Shown here piece after piece: positions 1-6,490 of a stretch of DNA of 6,901 nucleotides. This stretch comes from Bacillota bacterium (GTDB lineage: Bacteria > Bacillota > Clostridia > Lachnospirales > Lachnospiraceae): positions 1-6,901 of the forward strand of contig JAEWPN010000016.1 of NCBI GenBank assembly GCA_023399455.1. Direction: 5' to 3'. Position numbers and translations under genes: made by a program. Each line of letters starts with the position of its first letter. Position 1 is the stretch's first letter. Under the pieces are notes generated by a model. That model was not told the origin of the DNA. It ran no database searches and worked only from the letters and a program-made list of their open reading frames with translations.

Positions 1-93
1 CATACTATTTTCATGATTTACATAATTTTGGCCAATTGTATGATTAAATTAGTATTTTTTCTAATTTTGTCGATGAATTACTTAATTAAGTTA

Positions 94-122
94 TTGACTT
101 TTTTCGTCATAACTGACACAAT
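94..122 (+). promoter_or_regulatory. Possible sigma-A-type promoter for the zinc-ribbon gene
   Basis: TTGACT at 94-99 matches five of six bases of the -35 consensus. After exactly 17 bases comes CACAAT at 117-122, which matches four of six -10 bases. The surrounding 1-171 spacer is very AT-rich, as usual for Firmicutes promoters. Transcription from here would give a leader of roughly 40 bases before the start at 172. This is a pattern match only, and the weak -10 makes it tentative. Confidence 0.35.
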
Positions 123-158
123 TAAAAACAGGCTTAGTTATATTATGTTATTGGAAAA

Positions 159-163
159 GGGGA
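159..163 (+). promoter_or_regulatory. Ribosome binding site that fixes the start at 172
   Basis: GGGGA, preceded by GGAAAA, ends eight bases before the ATG at 172. The open frame runs upstream to an ATG at 13, but that extension is AT-rich, has low-complexity hydrophobic content and no comparable site before it. The site therefore favours the short 85-residue protein over the 138-residue reading. Confidence 0.6.
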
Positions 164-171
164 TTTTTTTC

Positions 172-429
172 ATGATGTACATGCACTATTGCAAACCTTG
201 TCATCGGGTTCACATGTTAAATGGTCACAAGATGACATGTCCGAAATGCGGAGGAGCCATTATTGAGCTCCGTATTCCATACATGGATTACGTCAGTATG
301 GACATGGCACAAAGAAATGCTTTCAAAGAGCAATGTGCCGATAAGGAACAGCTAAAGGAGCTCAGCACCACCTATCGCATGTATAAGTACAGCAAGTGGT
401 ATAAAGAGCTTAACAGTCAGCGCTGCTGA
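172..429 (+). CDS. Small zinc-ribbon protein of unknown function
   Basis: Encodes 85 residues from the ATG at 172. An adjacent in-frame ATG at 175 would also fit the ribosome binding site. The N-terminal part carries two cysteine pairs, C7-x2-C10 and C23-x2-C26 (CKPC and CPKCGG), spaced as in a rubredoxin-like or zinc-ribbon knuckle, so one bound zinc ion is likely. The rest, about residues 35-85, is charged and probably helical, with many Lys, Glu, Met and Tyr residues and no membrane segment, which points to a cytoplasmic protein. From memory, similar small proteins occur in Lachnospiraceae as conserved hypotheticals; no function is known to me. It could bind nucleic acid or protein. It stands alone, with a possible promoter upstream and a long inverted repeat 31 bases downstream, so it is probably not co-transcribed with the next gene. 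Confidence 0.75.
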   Translation: MMYMHYCKPCHRVHMLNGHKMTCPKCGGAIIELRIPYMDYVSMDMAQRNAFKEQCADKEQLKELSTTYRMYKYSKWYKELNSQRC

Positions 430-460
430 CAAAATCAAGGATTACGAAGAAGAAAGAGAA

Positions 461-512
461 GGAATATGAGCCGGATAAAATAAATCTTAAAATTTTATCC
501 GGCTCATATTTC
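461..512. terminator. Long near-perfect inverted repeat, possible terminator
   Basis: Bases 463-481 and 492-510 are exact reverse complements (19 pairs, core GAGCCGGATAAAA). A G-T and a G-C pair extend the stem to 461 and 512, and the loop is 10 bases. It lies between the end of the zinc-ribbon gene (429) and the next start (568), which suits transcription termination. However, the A and T runs lie inside the stem, and only TCGTATGGATTTTT follows it, so it is not a textbook intrinsic terminator. A structured leader of the downstream gene or a protein-binding palindrome are alternatives. The stem itself is certain; its role is inferred. Confidence 0.5.
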
Positions 513-554
513 GTATGGATTTTTGAAATAAATAATAGTACAATATACATTCAT

Positions 555-560
555 AGGAGG
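555..560 (+). promoter_or_regulatory. Strong ribosome binding site
   Basis: A perfect AGGAGG lies seven bases before the ATG at 568 and fixes the start of the SGNH-like membrane protein. The bases just upstream are AT-rich, with a -10-like TACAAT at 539-544, but I see no matching -35, so no promoter is called. Confidence 0.8.
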
Positions 561-567
561 AATCGTT

Positions 568-1536
568 ATGGAAAATGAAAACAAGAAATTATCTTTGAAC
601 TGGCACTATATAATTCTCGGCGCAATTCTTATCATTGCGGCGATTGCCATCATAAAGCTCGTCATCTGGAACATCGGGACCCAGTCCGATTACGACCCGA
701 ACAATCTGGCAGAAGGCTATGATATCGAAGCACTGGATACCATCATTCCCTTAAGCGATACCAATCTGGAGGGAAGAACGGACGATGGCGTGAACACCAT
801 TCTCTGTCTGGGCGGCAATCCTCTTACCGACGAAATGGGGGAAAACAGCTTTACTTCTCTTTTAGCACAAAAAACAGAATCCACCGTATACAACGGCGGA
901 TTTCCCGATTCCGGTATCGGAGCGAAATATTCTGCTTATAACGAAGGGTACCCAAGGGATAACTTCAATCTTCCATACGTTGCCAAAAGCATTGCAAGCA
1001 AGGATTTCACCGCTCTCAAGTCCGTGTCGGCAGGGGAGCAGGACGAAAGATATGCGCAGGCCGCAGCCACTCTGGAATCTATAGATTATGATATGATAGA
1101 CACTATTGTCATCATGTATGACGCTATCGACTATCTGGAAAAAGTCCCTTCCGATAATCCTAACGACCCTTATGAAATCAGTACTTATACCGGAGGCCTT
1201 CGAAGTGCTATCGAGACAATTCAGGAAGCATACCCCTATATTCGCATCTTCGTCATGTCTCATACTTTTGCGCAGTGCATCGATGAGAACGGCAATTACC
1301 AGAACGGAGGCACCGTGGACCTTGGGAACGGCGCTCTTCCCCATTATCTGGTGAAGGAAGTGGATGTAGCAATTTCCTGTGGCGTATCCATCATCGACAA
1401 CTATTACGGCACGATAAACGAAGATAATTACAGGGATTATATGACCGACTATATCCATTTGAACGACGCCGGAAGAAATGCTCTCGCCGACAGGCTGGCT
1501 GAGGTTATAAATACCGGTCACACTTCTTCCAAGTAA
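568..1536 (+). CDS. Membrane-anchored SGNH-hydrolase-like protein, probably lacking the nucleophile
   Basis: Encodes 322 residues. Residues 1-12 are polar and lysine-containing, residues 14-34 form one hydrophobic helix, and the rest is soluble and acidic, so this is a signal-anchored protein with its domain outside the cell. The fold resembles SGNH/GDSL hydrolases. Block I appears as LGGNPLTDE (81-89), where the usual GDS would lie, and it has no serine. Block III appears as VIMYDAIDYL (181-190) instead of GxND. Block V is well kept as DYIHLNDAGR, with D294 and H297. Known SGNH proteins need the block I serine for esterase or acyltransferase chemistry, so this one may be a binding or regulatory member, or may use another residue. 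From memory, similar clostridial proteins show the same altered block I, which would argue against random decay. The gene is convergent with the MBOAT/SGNH cluster and shares a terminator region with it. A role with that cluster is inferred from position only. Confidence 0.7.
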   Translation: MENENKKLSLNWHYIILGAILIIAAIAIIKLVIWNIGTQSDYDPNNLAEGYDIEALDTIIPLSDTNLEGRTDDGVNTILCLGGNPLTDEMGENSFTSLLAQKTESTVYNGGFPDSGIGAKYSAYNEGYPRDNFNLPYVAKSIASKDFTALKSVSAGEQDERYAQAAATLESIDYDMIDTIVIMYDAIDYLEKVPSDNPNDPYEISTYTGGLRSAIETIQEAYPYIRIFVMSHTFAQCIDENGNYQNGGTVDLGNGALPHYLVKEVDVAISCGVSIIDNYYGTINEDNYRDYMTDYIHLNDAGRNALADRLAEVINTGHTSSK

Positions 1537-1551
1537 AATATGGGAACCAAC

Positions 1552-1590
1552 AAAACGGGAACGACAGTTCAATTTTGTCGTTCCCATTTT
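1552..1590. terminator. Bidirectional intrinsic terminator between convergent genes
   Basis: Bases 1557-1566 (GGGAACGACA) pair perfectly with 1576-1585 across a nine-base loop. After one C/A mismatch, the flanking AAAA (1552-1555) and TTTT (1587-1590) also pair, so either strand shows a GC-rich stem followed by a short T run. It sits 15 bases after the plus-strand stop at 1536 and about 50 bases beyond the minus-strand stop at 1639, the expected place for a terminator serving both genes. Confidence 0.8.
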
Positions 1591-1638
1591 GAAAAAATGC
1601 ACAAGTCCGCATCAACTCTCTAATCCTATAAGCTAAAA

Positions 1639-2691
1639 TCAGTATTCTACTGAAAACAATTCTTCAAAATCATAAGTCTTTACAATATCCCTCATCTTAG
1701 TAAGCTCCGCGTGGAGATTCTCTTTTGTTACCTCACACTCACCCGAAGCGAAGCATTCTGTCATATAACGGTTGATGTCCGGATGATAATGGCTGTAATC
1801 CGCGTAATTGTCCAAATCACTTACAATCCACTCCTGACTGGGAAAGAAAAATACTCTGACATTATCATATTCGAGCAGGCATTCCGTCAAGTACTCATAT
1901 TCTCTCATGGTAGCCTCCATATGATTTTCCCTCAAGACATCGTTCCAGAACAAGATGCTGTAAGGAGGATAAAAAATATAAAACTCCGTATCCGGATTCG
2001 CCTCTATATAAGGGCAAATATTCGCATCCAAATTCACCGTTACATTGTTTACGTAATTCTCAGGATCTGCCTCCTCCTCCACCGGCTCCGGCTGCTCATA
2101 GTTATGCATTACCCATTGCTTATTGTAATATTCCTCCGTCCACCAGCTTGCATAAACGGTAGCCAAATCCGTCTTGTCCGGATCTGCAAGGGGTCTTAGA
2201 ATATATTCCAGAAGCACATCCTTATTCAGCACATAGGATATATCGTTCCATACATTATCATCGTACAAATATTTTGGAATCGGATACTTAGTCTCCTCCA
2301 CGCCTCCGGTATAGGTAATCACATCAATTCCCAAAAAGGCCGCCTTGACTTCATGGCCGCTTTTAAACACGATGTCCATGATGTTCGCCTCATCCCTGGG
2401 AAACGCGCCGCTGTAACTGAGCTTCAAGGTCTTAAGCCCCATCAGCTCCTGAAACCAGTTTGTATTAAAGTTTACCGTCATGGAAGAACCGAGAATCACG
2501 CTGTCGTAATCCATGTGCTTTGCCATTCCCGGATTCTGATTGATCTGATTGTCCACAACGTAAGGAAAATCCTCCAGCGGTTCATGATATTGAAAAAACG
2601 GGTCTACATATACCACAAGGAGTATTACTGCCGCCGCTGCCGCCGCAAACATTACAATAAATATTAATAGCCACTTTTTATATTGTTTCAT
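1639..2691 (-). CDS. Membrane-anchored SGNH-family protein, likely acyltransferase partner of the MBOAT
   Basis: Encodes 350 residues. A short basic start and one hydrophobic helix (about 7-28, with six alanines at 16-21) suggest a signal anchor with the catalytic domain outside the membrane. Block I is VILGSSMTVNF, with S70 in the nucleophile place and S69 replacing the aspartate of GDS. LGID (120-123) may be the middle block, YPPYS lies at 241-245, and the C-terminal block is DYSHYHPDIN with D298 and H301, so a Ser-Asp-His triad is complete. The size and layout resemble DltD and AlgJ/AlgX-like proteins. In known systems these take an acyl group from an MBOAT protein and place it on an extracellular polymer. 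This is the last gene of the cluster, 56 bases after the MBOAT gene, with GAGGA ten bases before the ATG. The acidic stretch PEPVEEEADPE (201-211) looks like an exposed loop. An esterase role is possible; pairing with the MBOAT favours transfer. Confidence 0.75.
   Translation of the reverse strand: MKQYKKWLLIFIVMFAAAAAAVILLVVYVDPFFQYHEPLEDFPYVVDNQINQNPGMAKHMDYDSVILGSSMTVNFNTNWFQELMGLKTLKLSYSGAFPRDEANIMDIVFKSGHEVKAAFLGIDVITYTGGVEETKYPIPKYLYDDNVWNDISYVLNKDVLLEYILRPLADPDKTDLATVYASWWTEEYYNKQWVMHNYEQPEPVEEEADPENYVNNVTVNLDANICPYIEANPDTEFYIFYPPYSILFWNDVLRENHMEATMREYEYLTECLLEYDNVRVFFFPSQEWIVSDLDNYADYSHYHPDINRYMTECFASGECEVTKENLHAELTKMRDIVKTYDFEELFSVEY
2629..2646 (-). repeat. Two tandem copies of a nine-base alanine-coding unit
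   Basis: Read on the minus strand, GCGGCGGCA occurs twice without a gap and encodes Ala16-Ala21 within the signal-anchor helix of the SGNH protein. A gain or loss of one unit would keep the frame and change the helix length by three residues. Confidence 0.7.
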
Positions 2692-2747
2692 TCTCTTCTA
2701 TTCCTCAATCTCCCAGAGACGCATACCGTTATGTAAGATCGTTCTTG

Positions 2748-4268
2748 TTAAAAATTAAAATAAAGGAAACTGCTGACATTGGAAAATGCCAGGATACACC
2801 ATAAAAACAGCCCTGCCATTATCACCGCCGACCAGGCCTTAGGCTTTATTTTCCCGGAAATCTCCATCGCATTTGGGCCAAAAAACACAAGCAAAAGGGA
2901 AAAAGCCGTAATGGCGAACATCATAATATAATGACCGTATACCCAGCCATCCAGATTTAGCACCTTTAGGATATACCAGAACTCATCCAGATTAAAATAT
3001 TCGGCAAGGTCTTTATTAACGCGAACAAGACCACCCTTTATTACCAACCGCAGAAGCTCATTTCCCTGTGCTACGCTTTCCGCCCTGAAATATACCCACG
3101 CTATACTGACATAGCCAAAGGTAAACAGCACCTTTATCCCGCGAAGGACCGATGCCTTCAAGTTTTGTGCAGCACTTCCCTCTTTCGGTTTCGATATTCT
3201 TCTCTGCCACATCCGGGTAAATACGTACAGCACCCCGTGAAGCATTCCCCACAAAATGAATTTCCATGAATTGTTTATACCCATTCCCGACCCGTGCCAC
3301 AGGCCGCTAAGCAGAAATACGATCAAAAGATTACGGTACATCCGCCATGAGCCCTGTCGGTTTCCGCCCAGAGGGATATAAACATATTTCGTGAAAAAGC
3401 GATTCAAAGTAATATGCCACCGCTTCCAAAAATCCACAATATTTTGCGCTTTATACGGCGAATTAAAATTTATCGGGAGATCGATATGGAACATTCGGCT
3501 GATTCCTATCGCCATATCTATATATCCGCTGAAATCAAAATAAAGCTGAAGCGCATAAAAAATTACCAAAAGCGCGGCATCAGTACCGTGCATGCTTCCC
3601 AAGTTGGAATACCCGTAGTCTACAGCGCCCCCGAAAGTGTCCGCAAGTATTACCTTTTTTAACATACCGAAAATAAACAGACAAAGTCCTCGCATGAAAC
3701 GTTCCGCATTGAAGCCGATTTTCCCGATTTTTTCGAATTCCGACAGCATCTGGGCATGGGAAACGATAGGTCCCTCCACCAGCTTAGGAAAATAAGAAAT
3801 ATATAGAACATAGTCCATAAACCCACAGGACTTTATTTCTCCCCTATAGTTATCCACCAAAAAAGAAATCTGCGAAAAAGTGAAAAAGCTGATTCCAATA
3901 GGAAGTGCTGCTTGTAAAAGAGGCAGATCACCTCCGAATGCATTTATATTTTCGATAAAGAAATTAACATATTTAAAATAAGAGAGTAGCCCCAGATTGC
4001 CAAGGATCCCCGCTGCCAGTATCCCTTTTCTGCAGAAGGAAATACTTTCTTTCACCCGGCTCATTCCAAGAACTGCCCCGTAATTAAATAGTATACTGGC
4101 TATGAGAATCAGCAGATATCCTGCCCGAAAGCTTCCATAAAACCATAGGGATATTGCTATCAGCCATAATTTCGTGCCTCTGTTTCCGCTCCTTTTCGCC
4201 AACAGATAATAAACAAGAAGGCACACCGGCAGAAAAGCAAATACAAATTCATATGAGTTAAATAACAT
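2748..4268 (-). CDS. MBOAT-family O-acyltransferase (DltB/AlgI type)
   Basis: Encodes 506 residues from the ATG at 4268. A GTG two codons upstream (4274) is open too, but AGGCGG lies eight bases before the ATG and only two before the GTG, and MLFNSYEF is the usual start of this family. About ten to twelve hydrophobic segments span the protein. Family landmarks in order are LPIGISFFTFSQ from residue 122, FPKLVEGPI (160-168), FDFSGYIDMA from 244, FWKRWHITL (280-288, H285), YIPLGGNR (297-304) and GLWHG (322-326, H325). H325 matches the invariant MBOAT histidine, and H285 the second conserved one of the DltB branch. Such proteins pass an acyl group from a cytoplasmic donor across the membrane to an extracellular partner. 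The SGNH protein directly downstream fits that partner. No dltA/dltC genes are visible, so D-alanine transfer is less likely than acetyl or similar transfer, but the donor is unknown. Length is usual for the family and both histidines are intact. Confidence 0.92.
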   Translation of the reverse strand: MLFNSYEFVFAFLPVCLLVYYLLAKRSGNRGTKLWLIAISLWFYGSFRAGYLLILIASILFNYGAVLGMSRVKESISFCRKGILAAGILGNLGLLSYFKYVNFFIENINAFGGDLPLLQAALPIGISFFTFSQISFLVDNYRGEIKSCGFMDYVLYISYFPKLVEGPIVSHAQMLSEFEKIGKIGFNAERFMRGLCLFIFGMLKKVILADTFGGAVDYGYSNLGSMHGTDAALLVIFYALQLYFDFSGYIDMAIGISRMFHIDLPINFNSPYKAQNIVDFWKRWHITLNRFFTKYVYIPLGGNRQGSWRMYRNLLIVFLLSGLWHGSGMGINNSWKFILWGMLHGVLYVFTRMWQRRISKPKEGSAAQNLKASVLRGIKVLFTFGYVSIAWVYFRAESVAQGNELLRLVIKGGLVRVNKDLAEYFNLDEFWYILKVLNLDGWVYGHYIMMFAITAFSLLLVFFGPNAMEISGKIKPKAWSAVIMAGLFLWCILAFSNVSSFLYFNF

Positions 4269-4276
4269 TTCCACAC

Positions 4277-4282
4277 CCGCCT
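4277..4282 (-). promoter_or_regulatory. Ribosome binding site overlapping the previous stop codon
   Basis: On the minus strand AGGCGG overlaps the TAG stop (4283-4281) of the upstream membrane protein gene and lies eight bases before the MBOAT ATG at 4268. The overlap suggests translational coupling and supports the ATG over the nearby GTG at 4274. Confidence 0.6.
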
Positions 4283-5108
4283 AATTATTCACGCTTGCCG
4301 CCGCTACCGGATCGAAATAAACCGGATAGCCGTCTATCGTATCCAGAAGCTCCAGTCCGAAATTCTCAGGGGCCTCCGTCACGTCCTTGTTGTTGGGAAG
4401 AACGATGTACGTGCAATATCTTTCCCTCGTCAGCTTTAACAGCTCCTCGATGTCGATAATCGTCGGATTGTTCATAATCGTATGCACCGGCTCCGCGTAC
4501 TGCCATTTCGGTTCTACCATTTCCCGCCCGTAAAGCATCTGTATATTCGTATCGTATTGTCTCACGAAATAGACCAAATCCGTCGGAAAAACCGACCAGA
4601 TCCTCTCCTCGCCTTCCCCGGGAGCTATCAGATCGCAAATATCGATCACCGTCTGAGGAAGATGATAAAGATTCTCCGCCTTAGACATATACTGACTGGC
4701 GTACACATATTTTCCGCAAAGGGCGATTGCTATTGCCAGAGAAGCAAGCACTGCCCGCTTCATCCAGTTACACTGACCAGAAGATATTTTTCCTTTCAAT
4801 TTATCATATAACAGAGCGGCCAGCTTCACTCCCGCATACGCGATAATAACGCCCATAGGAATGAGCCATAGTACCCTGTAATAAGTATCCCCTTCTCCGC
4901 TCATCAGCCGAACGAACACCTTTCGGAAAATAGGGAAGAAAAATAGAAACAGCAATGTAAGCGGCGTATACACGAAGATAGCCCTCCGTCTTTTATTCTT
5001 TTCCGCAAAAAGCAGAAAAGCTAACGACAGCAAAAACAAAACAATCGTCAGACGGCTTCCCGCATAATTTTTAAAAATTACCACACTCTCCATAAAAATT
5101 CCATACAT
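4281..5108 (-). CDS. Polytopic membrane protein with C-terminal extracytoplasmic domain, possible C-terminal half of a GT-C-like protein
   Basis: Encodes 275 residues. Hydrophobic segments lie at about 19-35, 43-60, 79-100 and 117-133. They are followed by a soluble stretch (about 138-275) that probably faces outside and ends with a small mixed alpha/beta-like region around YIVLPNNKDVTEA (234-246). GEGDTYYRVLWLIPM (71-85), just before the third helix, is a conserved-looking acidic/aromatic motif. I do not recognise a named enzyme. The arrangement of helices plus a C-terminal outer domain recalls the back half of GT-C-type glycosyltransferase-like proteins. It begins 24 bases after the stop of the upstream polytopic protein, in the same reading frame, with AGGAGA nine bases before its ATG. 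It ends 12 bases before the MBOAT gene. It may be a true separate subunit that assembles with the upstream protein, or the detached second half of one protein. A later in-frame ATG at 5093 lacks a better site. Confidence 0.65.
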   Translation of the reverse strand: MYGIFMESVVIFKNYAGSRLTIVLFLLSLAFLLFAEKNKRRRAIFVYTPLTLLFLFFFPIFRKVFVRLMSGEGDTYYRVLWLIPMGVIIAYAGVKLAALLYDKLKGKISSGQCNWMKRAVLASLAIAIALCGKYVYASQYMSKAENLYHLPQTVIDICDLIAPGEGEERIWSVFPTDLVYFVRQYDTNIQMLYGREMVEPKWQYAEPVHTIMNNPTIIDIEELLKLTRERYCTYIVLPNNKDVTEAPENFGLELLDTIDGYPVYFDPVAAASVNN

Positions 5109-5117
5109 GCCAAAAAT

Positions 5118-5123
5118 TCTCCT
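5118..5123 (-). promoter_or_regulatory. Ribosome binding site in the gap between the two polytopic genes
   Basis: AGGAGA on the minus strand lies nine bases before the ATG at 5108, close to ideal. Read in the frame of the upstream gene it would be two arginine codons, AGG AGA. Its presence argues that the downstream protein is started independently rather than made only as part of a longer protein. Confidence 0.65.
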
Positions 5124-5132
5124 ATTATATTC

Positions 5133-6242
5133 TTAAACGTGCAAAAGCAAATACAGTATCATATAGGCAACATTGGGTATGCATACGATCCCCGCCTTAA
5201 CGAGCACGCTGAATTTCCGCTCCGCTATCATCATCCAGAACGCAATAACCGCTACCATCACCGCTCCGAGGAATACCACCATGGAGGTACATACCCCCGC
5301 AGTCATATTTGTAAGCCATAAGAGGAGCCATAGGCCAAAAGTGCTTTCCTTTTCTCCTAAGCGTTCCTCCCCGGATGTCTTATGCTCATTCTCCTTATCG
5401 AATATCCACAGCAGCAGACATACGATGAGAGGAAGAACGAAATTTGCCGCCAGAGATTTTCCCTGCCATGTCCTTGTCAGAAAAAAGGTCTCGTTGGTAT
5501 AAATAGACACATTTCCGAATATTTGCAATAAAGCCATAAACACCATAAATGCTGGCAGGAACTCTTTTTTCTTACGCAAAAGCTGTTTGCCGATCTCAAA
5601 GTAAACCACATAGGTCAGCGGAATGAACACAAAAGGAATGACGCTATGCGCCAATATAGTCGTATGGATTCCCGTCATTCTTCCCACATATGCGATCCAT
5701 ATAGGCAGCACCGCCAGAGAATGCCTTATGTCCAAGGAGGTTGTCCCGCCTGTATACGGCATGATCAGATACATCGTATTGCTCTGCTGGGTCACAAGTG
5801 ACTGCGCCACATATTCCGCATCGTCTCCGTCAAATGAGGTGAGAGTGAAGGCTTTATAGAGCTGGAAGGCGATGAGCACCAAAAACAAAACCCATTCTAT
5901 TTTCTCTTCTATTGAAACGTCAGTCCACCGAAATTCCGGTTTTAAAGACACCCACCGTTTCTTCTTAATCGCCCATGCACTTAGGGCTACTCCTGCTGCT
6001 GCCGCAATCGCCATGCCAATGGTAAAAAAGCGTACCATGACAAGAAAGCTGTCATATTTCACAAGAAGTATCGCAGGCACCGTCACCAGCCAGCACATCG
6101 GAAGCATGATGATATAACCGGCGATGAACACCACTCCTATATTTGTCTTTTCCTTCGGTATCCATCGCAAGGGAATCAGTCCGATACAAAAGGGAAGCAC
6201 AAACATCCATAATATAATGCCTAAAATTTTAACTACAATCAT
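5133..6242 (-). CDS. Polytopic membrane protein, DUF6077-like (GT-C-like N-terminal part)
   Basis: Encodes 369 residues from the ATG at 6242, with GGAG nine bases upstream. About nine to eleven hydrophobic segments fill the protein, for example around 4-26, 35-61, 68-91, 116-132, 175-186, 199-215, 228-243, 267-281, 303-335 and 350-368. A long loop after the fourth holds SFDGDDAEYVAQSL (136-149). An acidic cluster in an early outer loop is reminiscent of the metal/donor-binding acidic motif of GT-C glycosyltransferases. RTWQGKSL (257-264) is another motif-like stretch. From memory it resembles clostridial proteins annotated as DUF6077; I cannot confirm this here. The protein ends directly after a membrane helix and has no C-terminal outer domain, which is unusual if it were a full GT-C enzyme. 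The next gene supplies just such a part in the same frame. It is the first gene of the cluster. A transport role or an assembly factor cannot be excluded. Confidence 0.65.
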   Translation of the reverse strand: MIVVKILGIILWMFVLPFCIGLIPLRWIPKEKTNIGVVFIAGYIIMLPMCWLVTVPAILLVKYDSFLVMVRFFTIGMAIAAAAGVALSAWAIKKKRWVSLKPEFRWTDVSIEEKIEWVLFLVLIAFQLYKAFTLTSFDGDDAEYVAQSLVTQQSNTMYLIMPYTGGTTSLDIRHSLAVLPIWIAYVGRMTGIHTTILAHSVIPFVFIPLTYVVYFEIGKQLLRKKKEFLPAFMVFMALLQIFGNVSIYTNETFFLTRTWQGKSLAANFVLPLIVCLLLWIFDKENEHKTSGEERLGEKESTFGLWLLLWLTNMTAGVCTSMVVFLGAVMVAVIAFWMMIAERKFSVLVKAGIVCIPNVAYMILYLLLHV

Positions 6243-6347
6243 TACTGTCTGCTCCGTTTCACTATTCTTCAGGTTGCTATTTGTAAGTTTAACCCAAATC
6301 GCATTATCTGTCCATACATCGCTTTTCTCTTTTTATAATCCTATATG

Positions 6348-6384
6348 ACAAAAAGAGAACGTTTTCTCTTCGTCCTCTTTTTGT
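6348..6384. repeat. AT-rich inverted repeat with a nested alternative hairpin
   Basis: ACAAAAAGAG (6348-6357) is the exact reverse complement of CTCTTTTTGT (6375-6384). Nested within it, AAGAGAA (6353-6359) and TTCTCTT (6364-6370) form a tighter hairpin with a four-base loop that competes for the same bases. Read on the minus strand, the tight hairpin runs into a T-rich stretch (TTCTCTTTTTG), so it could weakly terminate transcripts of the upstream ABC gene, or sit in the leader of the downstream cluster. I see no convincing -35/-10 pair between here and 6243. Confidence 0.45.
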
Positions 6385-6403
6385 AAAATAAAAATTTCTA
6401 TAT

Positions 6404-6490
6404 CCCCGCGAGCAATGAGCCAAGCGCAAGCTTGCTTGCATTTGGCGAATACCGCGAGGGTCAAATACCCCGTGGGTATTTGACTTACTC
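6404..6490. repeat. Structured intergenic element with two hairpins, possible dispersed repeat
   Basis: The first hairpin pairs 6419-6430 with 6435-6446 (GCCAA...GCAAG) around a four-base loop, with one mismatch and one G-T pair. The second pairs 6460-6470 with 6474-6484 perfectly (GTCAAATACCC) around a three-base loop. The heptamer CCGCGAG occurs at 6406-6412 and again at 6452-6458, bracketing the first hairpin. The element is GC-richer than the AT-rich spacer next to it and reaches the ABC gene's stop codon (6489-6491). The minus-strand transcript shows no T run right after either stem, so it is not a standard terminator. The layout recalls REP/MITE-like dispersed elements of Clostridia, but this is from memory. 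Confidence 0.5.

Noticed and set aside
28..67. Palindrome TTGGCCAA (28-35) and an AT-rich hairpin (46-52 with 61-67) near the left edge
   Set aside because: Both are short and expected by chance in AT-rich spacer; no gene end or operator context supports a role.
13..171. N-terminal extension of the zinc-ribbon protein starting at the ATG at 13
   Set aside because: The stretch is AT-rich spacer with promoter-like and hairpin sequence, and the ribosome binding site lies just before 172.
862..1602. Long minus-strand open frame of 246 codons opposite the SGNH-like gene
   Set aside because: It lies entirely antisense to a gene with a perfect ribosome binding site and recognisable motifs, runs through the terminator hairpin, and its protein has no family features.
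1711..2199. Plus-strand open frame of 162 codons opposite the SGNH partner gene
   Set aside because: It is antisense to a gene with a full catalytic set, and its product is an arginine/isoleucine-rich low-information sequence without a ribosome binding site that I can support.
2692..2747. Gap between the MBOAT gene and the SGNH partner as a site for an extra promoter or terminator
   Set aside because: Only a four-pair CATA/TATG hairpin is seen, with no T run and no -35/-10 pair, so continuous transcription is the simpler reading.
4366..4811. Open frames on both strands within the 275-residue membrane protein gene
   Set aside because: They are out-of-frame shadows without ribosome binding sites or recognisable protein features.
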